Below are positions 35,540 through 44,141 of a DNA stretch of 54,002 nt, one piece after another. The notes under the pieces were generated by a model. It searched no databases, was not told where the DNA came from, and worked only from the letters and a program-made list of their open reading frames with translations. The position numbers and the translations under genes were made by a program. How positions within the stretch are numbered: position 1 is the stretch's first letter; the number at the start of each line of letters is the position of its first letter. Origin of the DNA: Pedobacter sp. Leaf41 (GTDB lineage: Bacteria; Bacteroidota; Bacteroidia; Sphingobacteriales; Sphingobacteriaceae); NCBI RefSeq assembly GCF_001422545.1, contig NZ_LMLE01000009.1, positions 321,655 through 375,656 of the forward strand. Direction: 5' to 3'.

Positions 35540-36582
35540 GAATTATATAAGTCATTGTAAACTTTGAGAGTCTGCTGAAAGCATTTATCCCAAGAAAATT
35601 TTTGCGATTGTATAAAACCTTTTTCGATTAGATTTAAGCGATTCAAAGATATTTTGTGAAGAGCATTCATAAAATCTTCAATATTTAAACTGTCTAGTAA
35701 TATACCTGCATTGCCAGCTACTTCTGGTATAGACGAATTATTTAAAGCTATAAATGGTGTGCCTGCTTTCATTGCCTCAAGAATGGGTATTCCAAAGCCT
35801 TCATATGATGATGGATATAATAATGCGAATGCATTATTGTAAAAACTGTTAAGTTTAGCATTATCTATATTACTTTCAACGCTCCATCTTTCAGGGATTA
35901 TCTGATTGAGGAAATCTATTTCACTCTTCTTTAACGGAGAACCTATAATTTTGAGATCAAACATAGTTGCTTGATTAAGTAGTTTAACACAAAAATTAAA
36001 GTTTTTATAATGTTCACGCGAACCAATAAATAATAAATAAGGTTTAATATTTTTTTGCTTAATGGTAGGAAAAAATTCATCTGATGCACCATTATATATC
36101 ACAGAAACTTGCTCTGGATTTACGTAAGGGTGTAGTTGCAATAAATCATTTTTAGTATTATTTGATATTACTATGATATGATCTGCCTGTTTTATAGCCT
36201 TTGTTTTTTGATAGACATGAAGGAGTCTACGAATACCGCTATAAAATTTTTCATGAACAAAATCATGAATAGTACAAACTTGCAAGGCGTGCTTACTTTT
36301 TGTTGTGGTATTATAGCTGGAATGGAAAATAAATTTATTACGCTCGCTTTTTAGCGCAAGTGGTTTAAATCTATCGAATAGCGTGACCCTTTTATTTTTA
36401 AGTAAAATACCTTCTGATATTGAAAGCGTTCTTCGCACAACGTTATCATTGCTCTTTGAGAATTCTCTAAATTTCAAATCACAATTATTTCGAATTAATC
36501 TTGATGATAATTCACGCCAGTAGGTAGAAATACCTCCAGCATTTTGTAATGCATATATAATATTATCCAAAATAATTTTCAT
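35536..36582 (-). CDS. Family 4 glycosyltransferase (mannosyltransferase-like)
   Basis: The 348-aa GT-B enzyme begins IILDNIIYALQNAGGISTYW, the usual GGIS/GGxxR acceptor-side motif. The C-terminal half has YLLFIGSREHYKNFNFCVKLL, LLYPSSYEGFGIPILEAM and AGTPFIALNNSSIPEVAG with the E-x7-E pair. Mannose is a common donor for such enzymes, and GDP-mannose is made in this window, but the donor is not proven. Both ends overlap neighbouring genes by 4 bp, so it is tightly coupled to the polymerase and the GT2. Confidence 0.92.
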   Translation of the reverse strand: MKIILDNIIYALQNAGGISTYWRELSSRLIRNNCDLKFREFSKSNDNVVRRTLSISEGILLKNKRVTLFDRFKPLALKSERNKFIFHSSYNTTTKSKHALQVCTIHDFVHEKFYSGIRRLLHVYQKTKAIKQADHIIVISNNTKNDLLQLHPYVNPEQVSVIYNGASDEFFPTIKQKNIKPYLLFIGSREHYKNFNFCVKLLNQATMFDLKIIGSPLKKSEIDFLNQIIPERWSVESNIDNAKLNSFYNNAFALLYPSSYEGFGIPILEAMKAGTPFIALNNSSIPEVAGNAGILLDSLNIEDFMNALHKISLNRLNLIEKGFIQSQKFSWDKCFQQTLKVYNDLYNS

Positions 36583-37736
36583 ACACCACTATTTCTTAAT
36601 TGAACGAATTTTGAGAGTAACAAACAAACAACTATTAATAACCAAAATTCCATCCCTCTAATAAACGGAACGGAGATAAATGTGGTAATACAAAATAGTA
36701 ATATAAAATAGAATCCAGTATAAAATCTATTTCCATTCTTTTTTAAAATTTCAACACATCGAATGAAATATCCAAAAAATGGATAAAATAGGAAAGAAAA
36801 AAATCCGAAGTCCATATAAAGATATGAATTAAAATATTGAGCAGGATTCCAGACCCAATTTTTGGGTTCAGTTGAACTTATTCCTACCCCGAAAAATTTA
36901 GCAATAAACCCAAGTGGTGACAGAAAAGTCTGAAAACCATAAGCGTAATCATTTTGATCATTTAGAACCAATTGATAATTCACTAAACTTAGCTTAAAGT
37001 AAACAATTAAAAAGTCAAAAAAGCCAGAATCAGACATTCTAGAAGCTGTTATAAAACCGCCAAGTATGACAATGCCCCCAATTATTAAGAGAAATTTAAT
37101 TGAAATTTTTTTACTTATTAAGTTTGTGTATATCTGCACAATCAAAATTGCCATAATAGTCAATCTATCTAAAGAAAATAAAACTTTTATAACAGAGCAG
37201 ATTAAAGAAAATGTATTTAATCGATTTAATTTTTTAGTTGTTATTTTATCAAACTTATAAAAATTTAAAAATGAAGAGGTTATTAAATATATCCCTAATG
37301 GACAATAATTCAACATTTTAAATACTCCACCCAAACCACCATCTCCTGCCTCTTGGCGTACTCCAGCTATACTATCATCCTTCGCAACTAATTGCGATAA
37401 ATATTCTTGGGGGGATATGATACTTCCTATAGTTAATATCGATGTGATAAGACCAATAATAGTAAGCAAAACTGCAACTAAGAAAAACCCTTTTTTTAGG
37501 CTAACAAAACTACTTACCTTATTAATAATCTTTTTTGACGAAAGAATTATTCTTTTATTAAAAGAATAGCCCACAGTAAATAATACAATCACAAAAAAAT
37601 GCAATGTAAGAGCTAGACTTATATCATAATTATCACCTATAATATCATCCTTTTGTAAGGCTAAAATAAACAAAATCAATTGGGATAAAACGAAAATAGT
37701 ATACAACGCATTATTTCTAACAAAATTTTTAATCAT
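36579..37736 (-). CDS. Polysaccharide polymerase-like membrane protein (Wzy), cluster B
   Basis: The 385-aa protein has about ten hydrophobic helices and no soluble domain. It contains a periplasmic loop with GSIISPQEYLSQLVAKDDSIAGVRQEAGDGG, of which only this general character, not a motif, guides the call. Such sequence-diverse proteins inside Wzx/GT operons are usually the repeat-unit polymerase (oligosaccharide repeat unit polymerase group). It overlaps genes on both sides by 4 bp. Very AT-rich DNA, with runs of A and T, marks this as one of the most compositionally distinct genes of the window. Confidence 0.75.
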   Translation of the reverse strand: MIKNFVRNNALYTIFVLSQLILFILALQKDDIIGDNYDISLALTLHFFVIVLFTVGYSFNKRIILSSKKIINKVSSFVSLKKGFFLVAVLLTIIGLITSILTIGSIISPQEYLSQLVAKDDSIAGVRQEAGDGGLGGVFKMLNYCPLGIYLITSSFLNFYKFDKITTKKLNRLNTFSLICSVIKVLFSLDRLTIMAILIVQIYTNLISKKISIKFLLIIGGIVILGGFITASRMSDSGFFDFLIVYFKLSLVNYQLVLNDQNDYAYGFQTFLSPLGFIAKFFGVGISSTEPKNWVWNPAQYFNSYLYMDFGFFSFLFYPFFGYFIRCVEILKKNGNRFYTGFYFILLFCITTFISVPFIRGMEFWLLIVVCLLLSKFVQLRNSGV

Positions 37737-38554
37737 CGTATCACAGCCCCCGAAATCAAACCTAATAATTCTGCAAAATAATATCTACATTTTTTTCTAT
37801 TGGTCAGGAGAAAAAAAGGCAAGCCCACTAAAACGAATAAAACCCTTGAAAGGTACTTTTTATAGAACTTATGCTTAAAACATAGCTTAGCAAAGCCGCA
37901 ACGGTAACTAAAAACCCGTCTTACTTCTGACTCGGAAGAATGATTCAAGATTTTATTGGGATGATAGAAAATGATTTTATCTGAATATACTAAATCTTTT
38001 CCATCATTCAACAATCTTAAAACTAGATCATATGCTTCTTCCGCACCATGAAATGTACCTACCCCCAAGGTTTCATCATATTTATAATCTAACATAATTT
38101 GTCGTTTTGTAAACATGGTTGCTTCAACAAACATATTCTCGTGAAATTGTAAAGTGAGTTTATGTTCTCCTTTAGCAAAAGCTATTACACTGTCCTCTCC
38201 ATACTCATCAACGCATTTACCGAAAACTACATCATGCTGCTCAACTTTTTCAAGCGCAATGTCAATAGTGTTATCCATAAATTTGCAGTCATCATCAGGA
38301 AAACATAGATACTGCCCCTGTGAATGTAGTATACCAACATTCCTGGCATTAGATGCGCCTCTTGCCTCCGTTTTGATATGATTTATCTGGAAATCACCAT
38401 TATAATTTTTAATGACTACACTTAGTGCGTCTGACACATTTTGATCTACAATTATAATCTCAATTAGTTCTGGGTTCTGAAATCTGATTGATTCTAATAA
38501 GTCGGCTATCTCTATTGTGCGTCCTTTTGTAGCAACGATTATGGATAATAACAT
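37733..38554 (-). CDS. Family 2 glycosyltransferase
   Basis: The 273-aa GT-A protein starts LLSIIVATKGRTIEIADLLESI and continues with IIIVDQNVSD, RGASNARNVGIL and CFPDDDCKF (D-x-D-like metal site). Later FHGAEEAYDLVLRLL supplies the probable catalytic acid. Its C-terminus (about 215-273) is hydrophobic and basic and may sit on the membrane. It should add a sugar to the cluster B unit. It overlaps the polymerase gene by 4 bp and lies 2 bp after the WbsX-like gene. Confidence 0.9.
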   Translation of the reverse strand: MLLSIIVATKGRTIEIADLLESIRFQNPELIEIIIVDQNVSDALSVVIKNYNGDFQINHIKTEARGASNARNVGILHSQGQYLCFPDDDCKFMDNTIDIALEKVEQHDVVFGKCVDEYGEDSVIAFAKGEHKLTLQFHENMFVEATMFTKRQIMLDYKYDETLGVGTFHGAEEAYDLVLRLLNDGKDLVYSDKIIFYHPNKILNHSSESEVRRVFSYRCGFAKLCFKHKFYKKYLSRVLFVLVGLPFFLLTNRKKCRYYFAELLGLISGAVIR

Positions 38555-38556
38555 CT

Positions 38557-39642
38557 TTAGCGAATTATATTTTTCTTTAATACTTCCAAAAATGCTTTAC
38601 CCCATTTTATATCAGGCTCCATATAGTTTCCCTCAGCCCATTCATTCCATGACTTAATAAAAATAATTTTTCTCTCCTCTTCTTTATGCTCAATTACTTC
38701 TAACACATCTTTAACATGCTTATCAAAAAGTTCAGGTGTAACGTTTGTCATTACCAGCCCTTCCCTACCGCTCCGGGCAGAATGATCCCACCCAGGGATA
38801 ATACTTGGAAAAACATCCTTATTACTATCTATTGATGACTCAATAAAATATTTAGACATTATTTTATATGGGTAAGCAAGGGGTACGCCCCTTAAAATCT
38901 TATTCAGCCTTCCCACTATTTTCGTAGTTAATGAACGATGATTAGCTAAATAATTATCTAATCTTACGGTATTAACTGAATCAAAACCTAAATCAAGTAT
39001 CTGTTGTGCGCTATATTTATGATCGTTACAATGACCAACAAAATGTATTCCATTCAAACCGTATTCAAGAGCAAGCGTGCGCCATGTGTCCATGAATAGA
39101 GTAACCTTTTCATCCCCAAAGGGCTTATAGATCATAAATAGCGGTTTTCCATCCACTTCAATATACCTTTTATCCTTAAACGCAGGCAGCACTTTCATAA
39201 AATGGGCCGTAAAATCATCTACGCCAGGATATTTTTGCTCTATCAGGATATTTCTATTTTTGAGGCCGTGAACAAACCCTTTCCAGGTTTCATTAGCCCA
39301 GGCAAGGCAAAATGGAAAATCTGGCTCCCCTGATTCAAGAACCTCATTAAATGGCCGTTCTATAAGCTGTTTACCTTCCCCAAACCAATAGTGCCAATAA
39401 CAAAAGCCTGCAACGCCATACTCTCTAGCCATATCAGCTTGTGCTTTTCTTGCTTCAGGAACGCGAAGATCATAGTAACCTAGGTCAGCGGGCAACCGCG
39501 GCTGGTAGTGCCCTTTAAATAAAGGCTTAGCTTTGGCAACGTTGCTCCACTCGGTAAAGCCTTTACCCCACCACAAGTCATTTTCTGGGATTGGGTGATA
39601 TTGAGGGAGGTATATGGCGATTATCTTGGCTTTCGATTTCAT
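38557..39642 (-). CDS. WbsX-like protein with GH99-type domain
   Basis: The 361-aa protein has the WbsX pattern: IIAIYLPQYHPIPENDLWWG at the start, GFTEWSNVAKAKPLFKGHYQ, GVAGFCYWHYWFGEG, FPFCLAWANETW and, near the end, FIKSWNEWAEGNYMEPD. This fold is related to family 99 glycoside hydrolases (endo-mannosidases), but WbsX genes sit in O-antigen and capsule loci and are usually listed as glycosyltransferase-like. There is no signal peptide, so it should act in the cytoplasm, which fits a role in unit assembly rather than depolymerising exported polymer. Its reaction is not established. Confidence 0.9.
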   Translation of the reverse strand: MKSKAKIIAIYLPQYHPIPENDLWWGKGFTEWSNVAKAKPLFKGHYQPRLPADLGYYDLRVPEARKAQADMAREYGVAGFCYWHYWFGEGKQLIERPFNEVLESGEPDFPFCLAWANETWKGFVHGLKNRNILIEQKYPGVDDFTAHFMKVLPAFKDKRYIEVDGKPLFMIYKPFGDEKVTLFMDTWRTLALEYGLNGIHFVGHCNDHKYSAQQILDLGFDSVNTVRLDNYLANHRSLTTKIVGRLNKILRGVPLAYPYKIMSKYFIESSIDSNKDVFPSIIPGWDHSARSGREGLVMTNVTPELFDKHVKDVLEVIEHKEEERKIIFIKSWNEWAEGNYMEPDIKWGKAFLEVLKKNIIR

Positions 39643-39703
39643 TATAATGCTATTAAATGTTACTAATTACTTAAAAAATACTTCACTTGAAAAACTCAAA
39701 CGA

Positions 39704-41014
39704 CTAATCCTTATTTTGATTAAGGCTATCATACCCCTTAAGTATGTATTTTCTAAATCCTTCATACGACGAACGTTGTAAAGATTCATTTCTACAGAAC
39801 TCCTGCATGATCTTCAATTCATCATCAGACCTTGTTAATAAATGAATAATTCCATCACTGAAATCATTACAATCTGCATATCTTGCTAAATAACCAGTAT
39901 TAGGATTCAGAACATCACAAGCAGTTCCTATTGCAAAAGCAACGGATGGAGTGCCACACATAAGTGCCTGATTTAGCATCATCGGCCCGGCATCTTCGAT
40001 GCTAGGACTTAAAAATACATCTGCCAAAGCATAGAATTCAGCTAACTTTTCAAAGTCTAAGTAGCCAGTATAATGCGTTGCAAAGCCTTCTAATCCAGGG
40101 ATTTTATCACCTGTCCCAGCAATTACTAGCATCAGATTTTCAGCTAAATCGGGCCTTTTTGCTAAGAGCAGTTGTAATGAACTTACAAGTTGGCCAGCTC
40201 CTTTTCTAGGATCATTTACACCAAGGGACCCAAAGAACAATATTTTTTTATTCGAAAAATTATGCTGCGATTTTAAAATATCTTTATCACGAGGTTTAAA
40301 CACAAGTTCATCAACTATTGGGTATACCAAGCCTACCTTTTTAAATAGCTTTGACTTATTGGCATGGCTATTTTGCCAAGTATTGCCTAAAAAAATGCAA
40401 TTAATTTGAGAAAGCATTTCCCGTTTTAGAATCATATTTTTATCAGTACGGTCAGCTAAAGGAGAAGATTGTAGGCCAGGACAATTGCCACAACCATCTT
40501 CTAGCCTATTACAATCCCAAAAATAACTACAACCTCCTGTCATTGGGTACATATCTGCTGCAACTAATAATAATGGCGTTTTGTACCGCAAATAAATTTG
40601 ATTCAAAGACACTGAATTAAGTAAGCCCTGCCAAAAGAACACTAAAATAAAATCATAGTTCTTTTCAATCTTATTTAAGATCCGTTTAGGATTTACTGGC
40701 GGTTTTTCTTCATTTAAACCAAAAAAATAGTAAGGTAGTGCATTTGACTCTTTTGGTTTAATTAAAAAATTCCTAAAATATGTCAGTTGCCTTTTCAAAA
40801 ACCGAATTCCTGAATGAAACAAGGCTTCATACTTATTGAATGCGGAATATACAGTCAAATCATCTATAGCCAGCGGATACTTAGTTAGTACATCAACAAA
40901 GTAATCATTCCCAAGTGATCTACAAATATCTTTAATCATTTTTGAGGAGCCATCTTTGGAAAGAAAACTGCTTAATATCAAGATGTTTTTTTTATTATTT
41001 ATTCCAGATTCCAT
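39704..41014 (-). CDS. Family 4 glycosyltransferase with Cys-rich loop
   Basis: The 436-aa GT-B protein has VAADMYPMTGGCSYFWDCNR followed by CGNCPGL, a cysteine-rich loop typical of one group of capsule GT4 enzymes. The C-terminal half holds ILFFGSLGVNDPRKGAGQLV, FLSPSIEDAGPMMLNQAL (with D in place of the usual G-F after the first Glu) and PSVAFAIGTACDVL. It should transfer a hexose or deoxyhexose to the cluster B unit. The start overlaps the flippase gene by 20 bp. A 61-bp gap separates it from the WbsX gene. Confidence 0.9.
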   Translation of the reverse strand: MESGINNKKNILILSSFLSKDGSSKMIKDICRSLGNDYFVDVLTKYPLAIDDLTVYSAFNKYEALFHSGIRFLKRQLTYFRNFLIKPKESNALPYYFFGLNEEKPPVNPKRILNKIEKNYDFILVFFWQGLLNSVSLNQIYLRYKTPLLLVAADMYPMTGGCSYFWDCNRLEDGCGNCPGLQSSPLADRTDKNMILKREMLSQINCIFLGNTWQNSHANKSKLFKKVGLVYPIVDELVFKPRDKDILKSQHNFSNKKILFFGSLGVNDPRKGAGQLVSSLQLLLAKRPDLAENLMLVIAGTGDKIPGLEGFATHYTGYLDFEKLAEFYALADVFLSPSIEDAGPMMLNQALMCGTPSVAFAIGTACDVLNPNTGYLARYADCNDFSDGIIHLLTRSDDELKIMQEFCRNESLQRSSYEGFRKYILKGYDSLNQNKD

Positions 41015-42353
41015 TTGTATCGTTATTAAATAACTTTTTTAATTGTAGAGGCCCTATCCAGGATATTAGAATAGCCAGAAGTATTTGAGAAAATACCACT
41101 CCACTTAACCCCCAATATCGACAAAGTAGAATAGTTACAGGAATATTCAATATTCCAACTGTCACAGAGGCAATCATCTGAACCCTAATTTTGCCAAAAC
41201 CATAGATTAATGTAGAATGAAGCGAATTCCACATATTTATGATCTGCCAAATTCCCATTAATGCGGTTAATATGAACGGTATTGATACTGCATTACCAAA
41301 CCAGACCGAATAAACAAATGGCGAGGCAATAACAAGGATAATAGCCCCAATTACAAAAAACAAAAAAACTTTATACAGTTTACGTGTTTCAGCTTTCATC
41401 CAATTAAAATCTTTTAGTACCCGGGCTTCGATAAATGCGCTCCAAAAGGGTGCCAGTATAATACTAAAAAACATTCCAATTATTGTCAAGTATTTATAAG
41501 CCAGATTGTAGACAGTAACATTTAGTGGATCTAATGTCTTGGTTATGATAATGTTGTTTGTTTCATAATAGATGATGGAGATCACTTGAAGAATAAAAAA
41601 GCTTAACCCTACATTCATTAAGCTTTTTGCGTGCTTGAAATTTATAAGTCCAAACTTCGGAGCATAGGTCTTCAAGGATGTGACGTATAGATAAATGGAA
41701 AACGCAATCAATACTGCTGAATTAACCACACCTGTAAGCAAACTCAAATTCAATATTGAACCCGCAGTGAATCTGGACATGATAAATATCCCTATAAGCA
41801 CCATCAATTGACTTATCACATTTATTAATGATGTGATTACTGGTTTTTGAATCGCTGACAATATCGTATTGATTAAGCCTAATACGAACTGAAAGGCGAA
41901 AGTTGTAACCACAATCAACATAACATAAAAGAAATCTCTATTTTGGATTCCTTTCACATTTAAGAACTCGGCCCAATCAATAAAGTTGGAACCAACTATG
42001 GCTAACAACCAGATAATCGAGATAATAATTGCCAAAACAGCATAAATGGTACTTACATAAATCCTTGCTAATTTGTGCTTTCCATGAGTTACTGCCTCAA
42101 CAAATTTATTCTTTAGTCCATTTCCAAAACCAATATCAAAAAAACTTAGCCAGCCAATTATCGAAGAAATAGTAATCCAAACCCCGTATTGATAAGGCGA
42201 AATATAGTTGATAGTCAGGGGCACAATTACTAAGCTTAGTAAAATGCTAATCCCTTTAAGCATAATAGAGCCTAAAACATTGACCTGAATTTTTTTTGAA
42301 CGATCATTACCTTTAAAGCCGCCGAGCAAGGAATTTATCTTATCCCTTAACAT
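40995..42353 (-). CDS. Polysaccharide flippase (Wzx), cluster B
   Basis: With the ATG at 42353 (a TTG lies two codons upstream) the protein has 452 aa and about twelve hydrophobic helices in the MOP flippase arrangement. The N-terminus is basic, and the first helices contain LSLVIVPLTINYISPYQYGVWITIS and SFFDIGFGNGLKNKF, a strong family match. It should move the cluster B lipid-linked unit to the periplasm. It is not closely similar to the cluster A flippase. It overlaps the aminotransferase stop by 14 bp and the GT4 start by 20 bp. Confidence 0.92.
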   Translation of the reverse strand: MLRDKINSLLGGFKGNDRSKKIQVNVLGSIMLKGISILLSLVIVPLTINYISPYQYGVWITISSIIGWLSFFDIGFGNGLKNKFVEAVTHGKHKLARIYVSTIYAVLAIIISIIWLLAIVGSNFIDWAEFLNVKGIQNRDFFYVMLIVVTTFAFQFVLGLINTILSAIQKPVITSLINVISQLMVLIGIFIMSRFTAGSILNLSLLTGVVNSAVLIAFSIYLYVTSLKTYAPKFGLINFKHAKSLMNVGLSFFILQVISIIYYETNNIIITKTLDPLNVTVYNLAYKYLTIIGMFFSIILAPFWSAFIEARVLKDFNWMKAETRKLYKVFLFFVIGAIILVIASPFVYSVWFGNAVSIPFILTALMGIWQIINMWNSLHSTLIYGFGKIRVQMIASVTVGILNIPVTILLCRYWGLSGVVFSQILLAILISWIGPLQLKKLFNNDTNGIWNK

Positions 42354-43491
42354 CTTCAAATGTTAGCGCTAAGCAATCAAAAATCTTATCCAGATCCTCA
42401 AAATTTAGTTCATAAAATAGGGGTAAACGTACCAGACATTCCGTAAAATTATCTGAATTTGGGAGGATCCTACCGGCATCATGTTTATGAGCGTAATATT
42501 CACTTGAGTGCAGAGATAAATAATGGAAAACTGCATGAAATCCATTATCCTTTAACGAACTGATTAACTTATCCCTCATTTCTCCATTAACACACGTCAG
42601 ATAAAACATGTGTCCATTTTTAGTAGCATAATCTGGGACTTCAGGCAGCGCAAACTTTTGAATATTCAATTTGCTTAAACCATCATAATAATAATTCCAC
42701 AAGCTTACTCTTCTTTCCTGAATCATTGATAGATTCTCAATCTGCGCCCAGAGAAATGCGGCGATTATCTCCGAAGGTAAGAACGATGAACCTGTGTCAA
42801 CCCATCCATACTTATTAACTTCGCCTCTAAAAAATTCTGCTCTATTGGTTCCTTTTTCCCAAATAATTTCCGCTCTGGATATAAATCTTTCATCATTAAT
42901 TGCCAGCATCCCTCCTTCGCCCGATACTATATTTTTAGTTTCATGAAAGGAGAAGGCTGCAAAGTGGCCTATCGAACCAAGTGCTCTTTTCTCCCCTAAT
43001 TTATTAATATAAAAGCTATCAATGGCTTGAGCAGCATCTTCAATTACTAATAGATTATACTTCTCTGCTAACTCCATTATTTTATCCATATCGCAAGCCA
43101 CTCCTGCATAGTGAACCGGGACTATTGCTTTCGTGCGACTAGTAATTAAATCCTCAATTTTGTCTGCATCAATATTTGGATTATTGGCATATGAATCAGC
43201 AAATACAATTTTAGCGCCTTGACGAACAAACGCAATCGCCGTTGAAACGAAAGTAAAACTAGGAACAATTACCTCATCACCCTCTTTAATGTTTGCCAAA
43301 ATAGCTGCCATTTCAAGTGCATCAGTACAAGATGTTGTGAGCAGCACTTTTTTGAAATGATATTGTTCTTCAAAAAAAGCTTGGCATTTTTGAGTATATT
43401 TTCCATTACCTGAGATCTTGCCCGAATTTACAGCATCATAGATGTAATGAGTTTCTTTGCCTGTTAAATAAGGCTTATTAAATGGTATCAT
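42340..43491 (-). CDS. wecE: Sugar 4-aminotransferase (WecE/RffA type)
   Basis: The 383-aa PLP enzyme of the DegT/DnrJ/EryC1 family has the WecE start IPFNKPYLTGKETHYIYDAV, SCTDALEMAAILANI, PSFTFVSTAIAFV, VIEDAAQAI, and the PLP lysine Lys186 in SFHETKNIVSGEGG. WecE proper converts dTDP-4-keto-6-deoxyglucose to dTDP-fucosamine using glutamate. No dTDP-sugar genes (rfbA/B) are in the window, so the keto-sugar must come from elsewhere, or possibly from the CapD-like dehydratase at 27.4 kb. It lies 11 bp after the acyltransferase gene, matching the 4-amination then N-acylation order. Confidence 0.9.
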   Translation of the reverse strand: MIPFNKPYLTGKETHYIYDAVNSGKISGNGKYTQKCQAFFEEQYHFKKVLLTTSCTDALEMAAILANIKEGDEVIVPSFTFVSTAIAFVRQGAKIVFADSYANNPNIDADKIEDLITSRTKAIVPVHYAGVACDMDKIMELAEKYNLLVIEDAAQAIDSFYINKLGEKRALGSIGHFAAFSFHETKNIVSGEGGMLAINDERFISRAEIIWEKGTNRAEFFRGEVNKYGWVDTGSSFLPSEIIAAFLWAQIENLSMIQERRVSLWNYYYDGLSKLNIQKFALPEVPDYATKNGHMFYLTCVNGEMRDKLISSLKDNGFHAVFHYLSLHSSEYYAHKHDAGRILPNSDNFTECLVRLPLFYELNFEDLDKIFDCLALTFEDVKG

Positions 43492-43502
43492 TTTATAATA
43501 TA

Positions 43503-44141
43503 TTATATCTTCTCTCTAATAAATCTTACTGGGTTACCCACATATAGCCCTGCTCTTTCGATATTTTTTATAACTAGGCCAGCCCCACCAATTTGTGTCT
43601 GGCTTGTAATTGACAAATTATCAATTACAGTAGAATTTATACCCAAAATGCACATGTCTCCAACATTAACAAAACCGGCTATAGCCACTCTGGGTGACAA
43701 GAAACAGTTTTCCCCAATAACACTATCATGTGAAATAGTTGTAGCAAGATTTAAAATTGTATTGGATTCTATCGTGACATTAGCATCTAAAATACATTTC
43801 GGATAAATTATACATCCTGGTTTAACTATTGTTGTACAGTCAAGGTATGACGACGAATGTACAATTTTTCCAAACGGAATTTGCCCCTTGAATTTCTCAA
43901 AAAAAGACTTTCTGACCTGCAGATGTTTATAGCCTATTCCAATAATAAGCTCGTCGAAGAGTTGAGATGAAAATGCCTGAATTACGTCGCTTGTTTTACC
44001 AATAACGGGGTGACCATTTACCACATCATCTAATATTATATCATCGAAAAACACAATTTTGCCATAGTGCTTATCGTTAAGGGCGAGATGGGCAATTTGT
44101 TGGCCCAAGTGCCCTGCGCCTATTATTGCAAGTGTTTTCAT
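43503..44141 (-). CDS. NeuD-like hexapeptide-repeat acyltransferase
   Basis: The 212-aa protein has an N-terminal Rossmann-like part (LAIIGAGHLGQQIAHLAL) and a C-terminal left-handed beta-helix (IVKPGCIIYPKCILDANVTI, ISHDSVIGENCFLSPRVAIAG). The His in ISHDS is the likely catalytic base. Placed between an ATP-grasp gene and a sugar aminotransferase, it may acylate the 4-amino group of the cluster B sugar. The other NeuD-like protein (29362-29901) is shorter and clearly distinct. The start overlaps the ATP-grasp stop by 4 bp (ATGA). Confidence 0.87.
   Translation of the reverse strand: MKTLAIIGAGHLGQQIAHLALNDKHYGKIVFFDDIILDDVVNGHPVIGKTSDVIQAFSSQLFDELIIGIGYKHLQVRKSFFEKFKGQIPFGKIVHSSSYLDCTTIVKPGCIIYPKCILDANVTIESNTILNLATTISHDSVIGENCFLSPRVAIAGFVNVGDMCILGINSTVIDNLSITSQTQIGGAGLVIKNIERAGLYVGNPVRFIREKI

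Noticed and set aside
38557..39642. WbsX-like gene as an exported polysaccharide-degrading enzyme
   Set aside because: It has no signal peptide and matches the WbsX group found inside O-antigen and capsule assembly loci.
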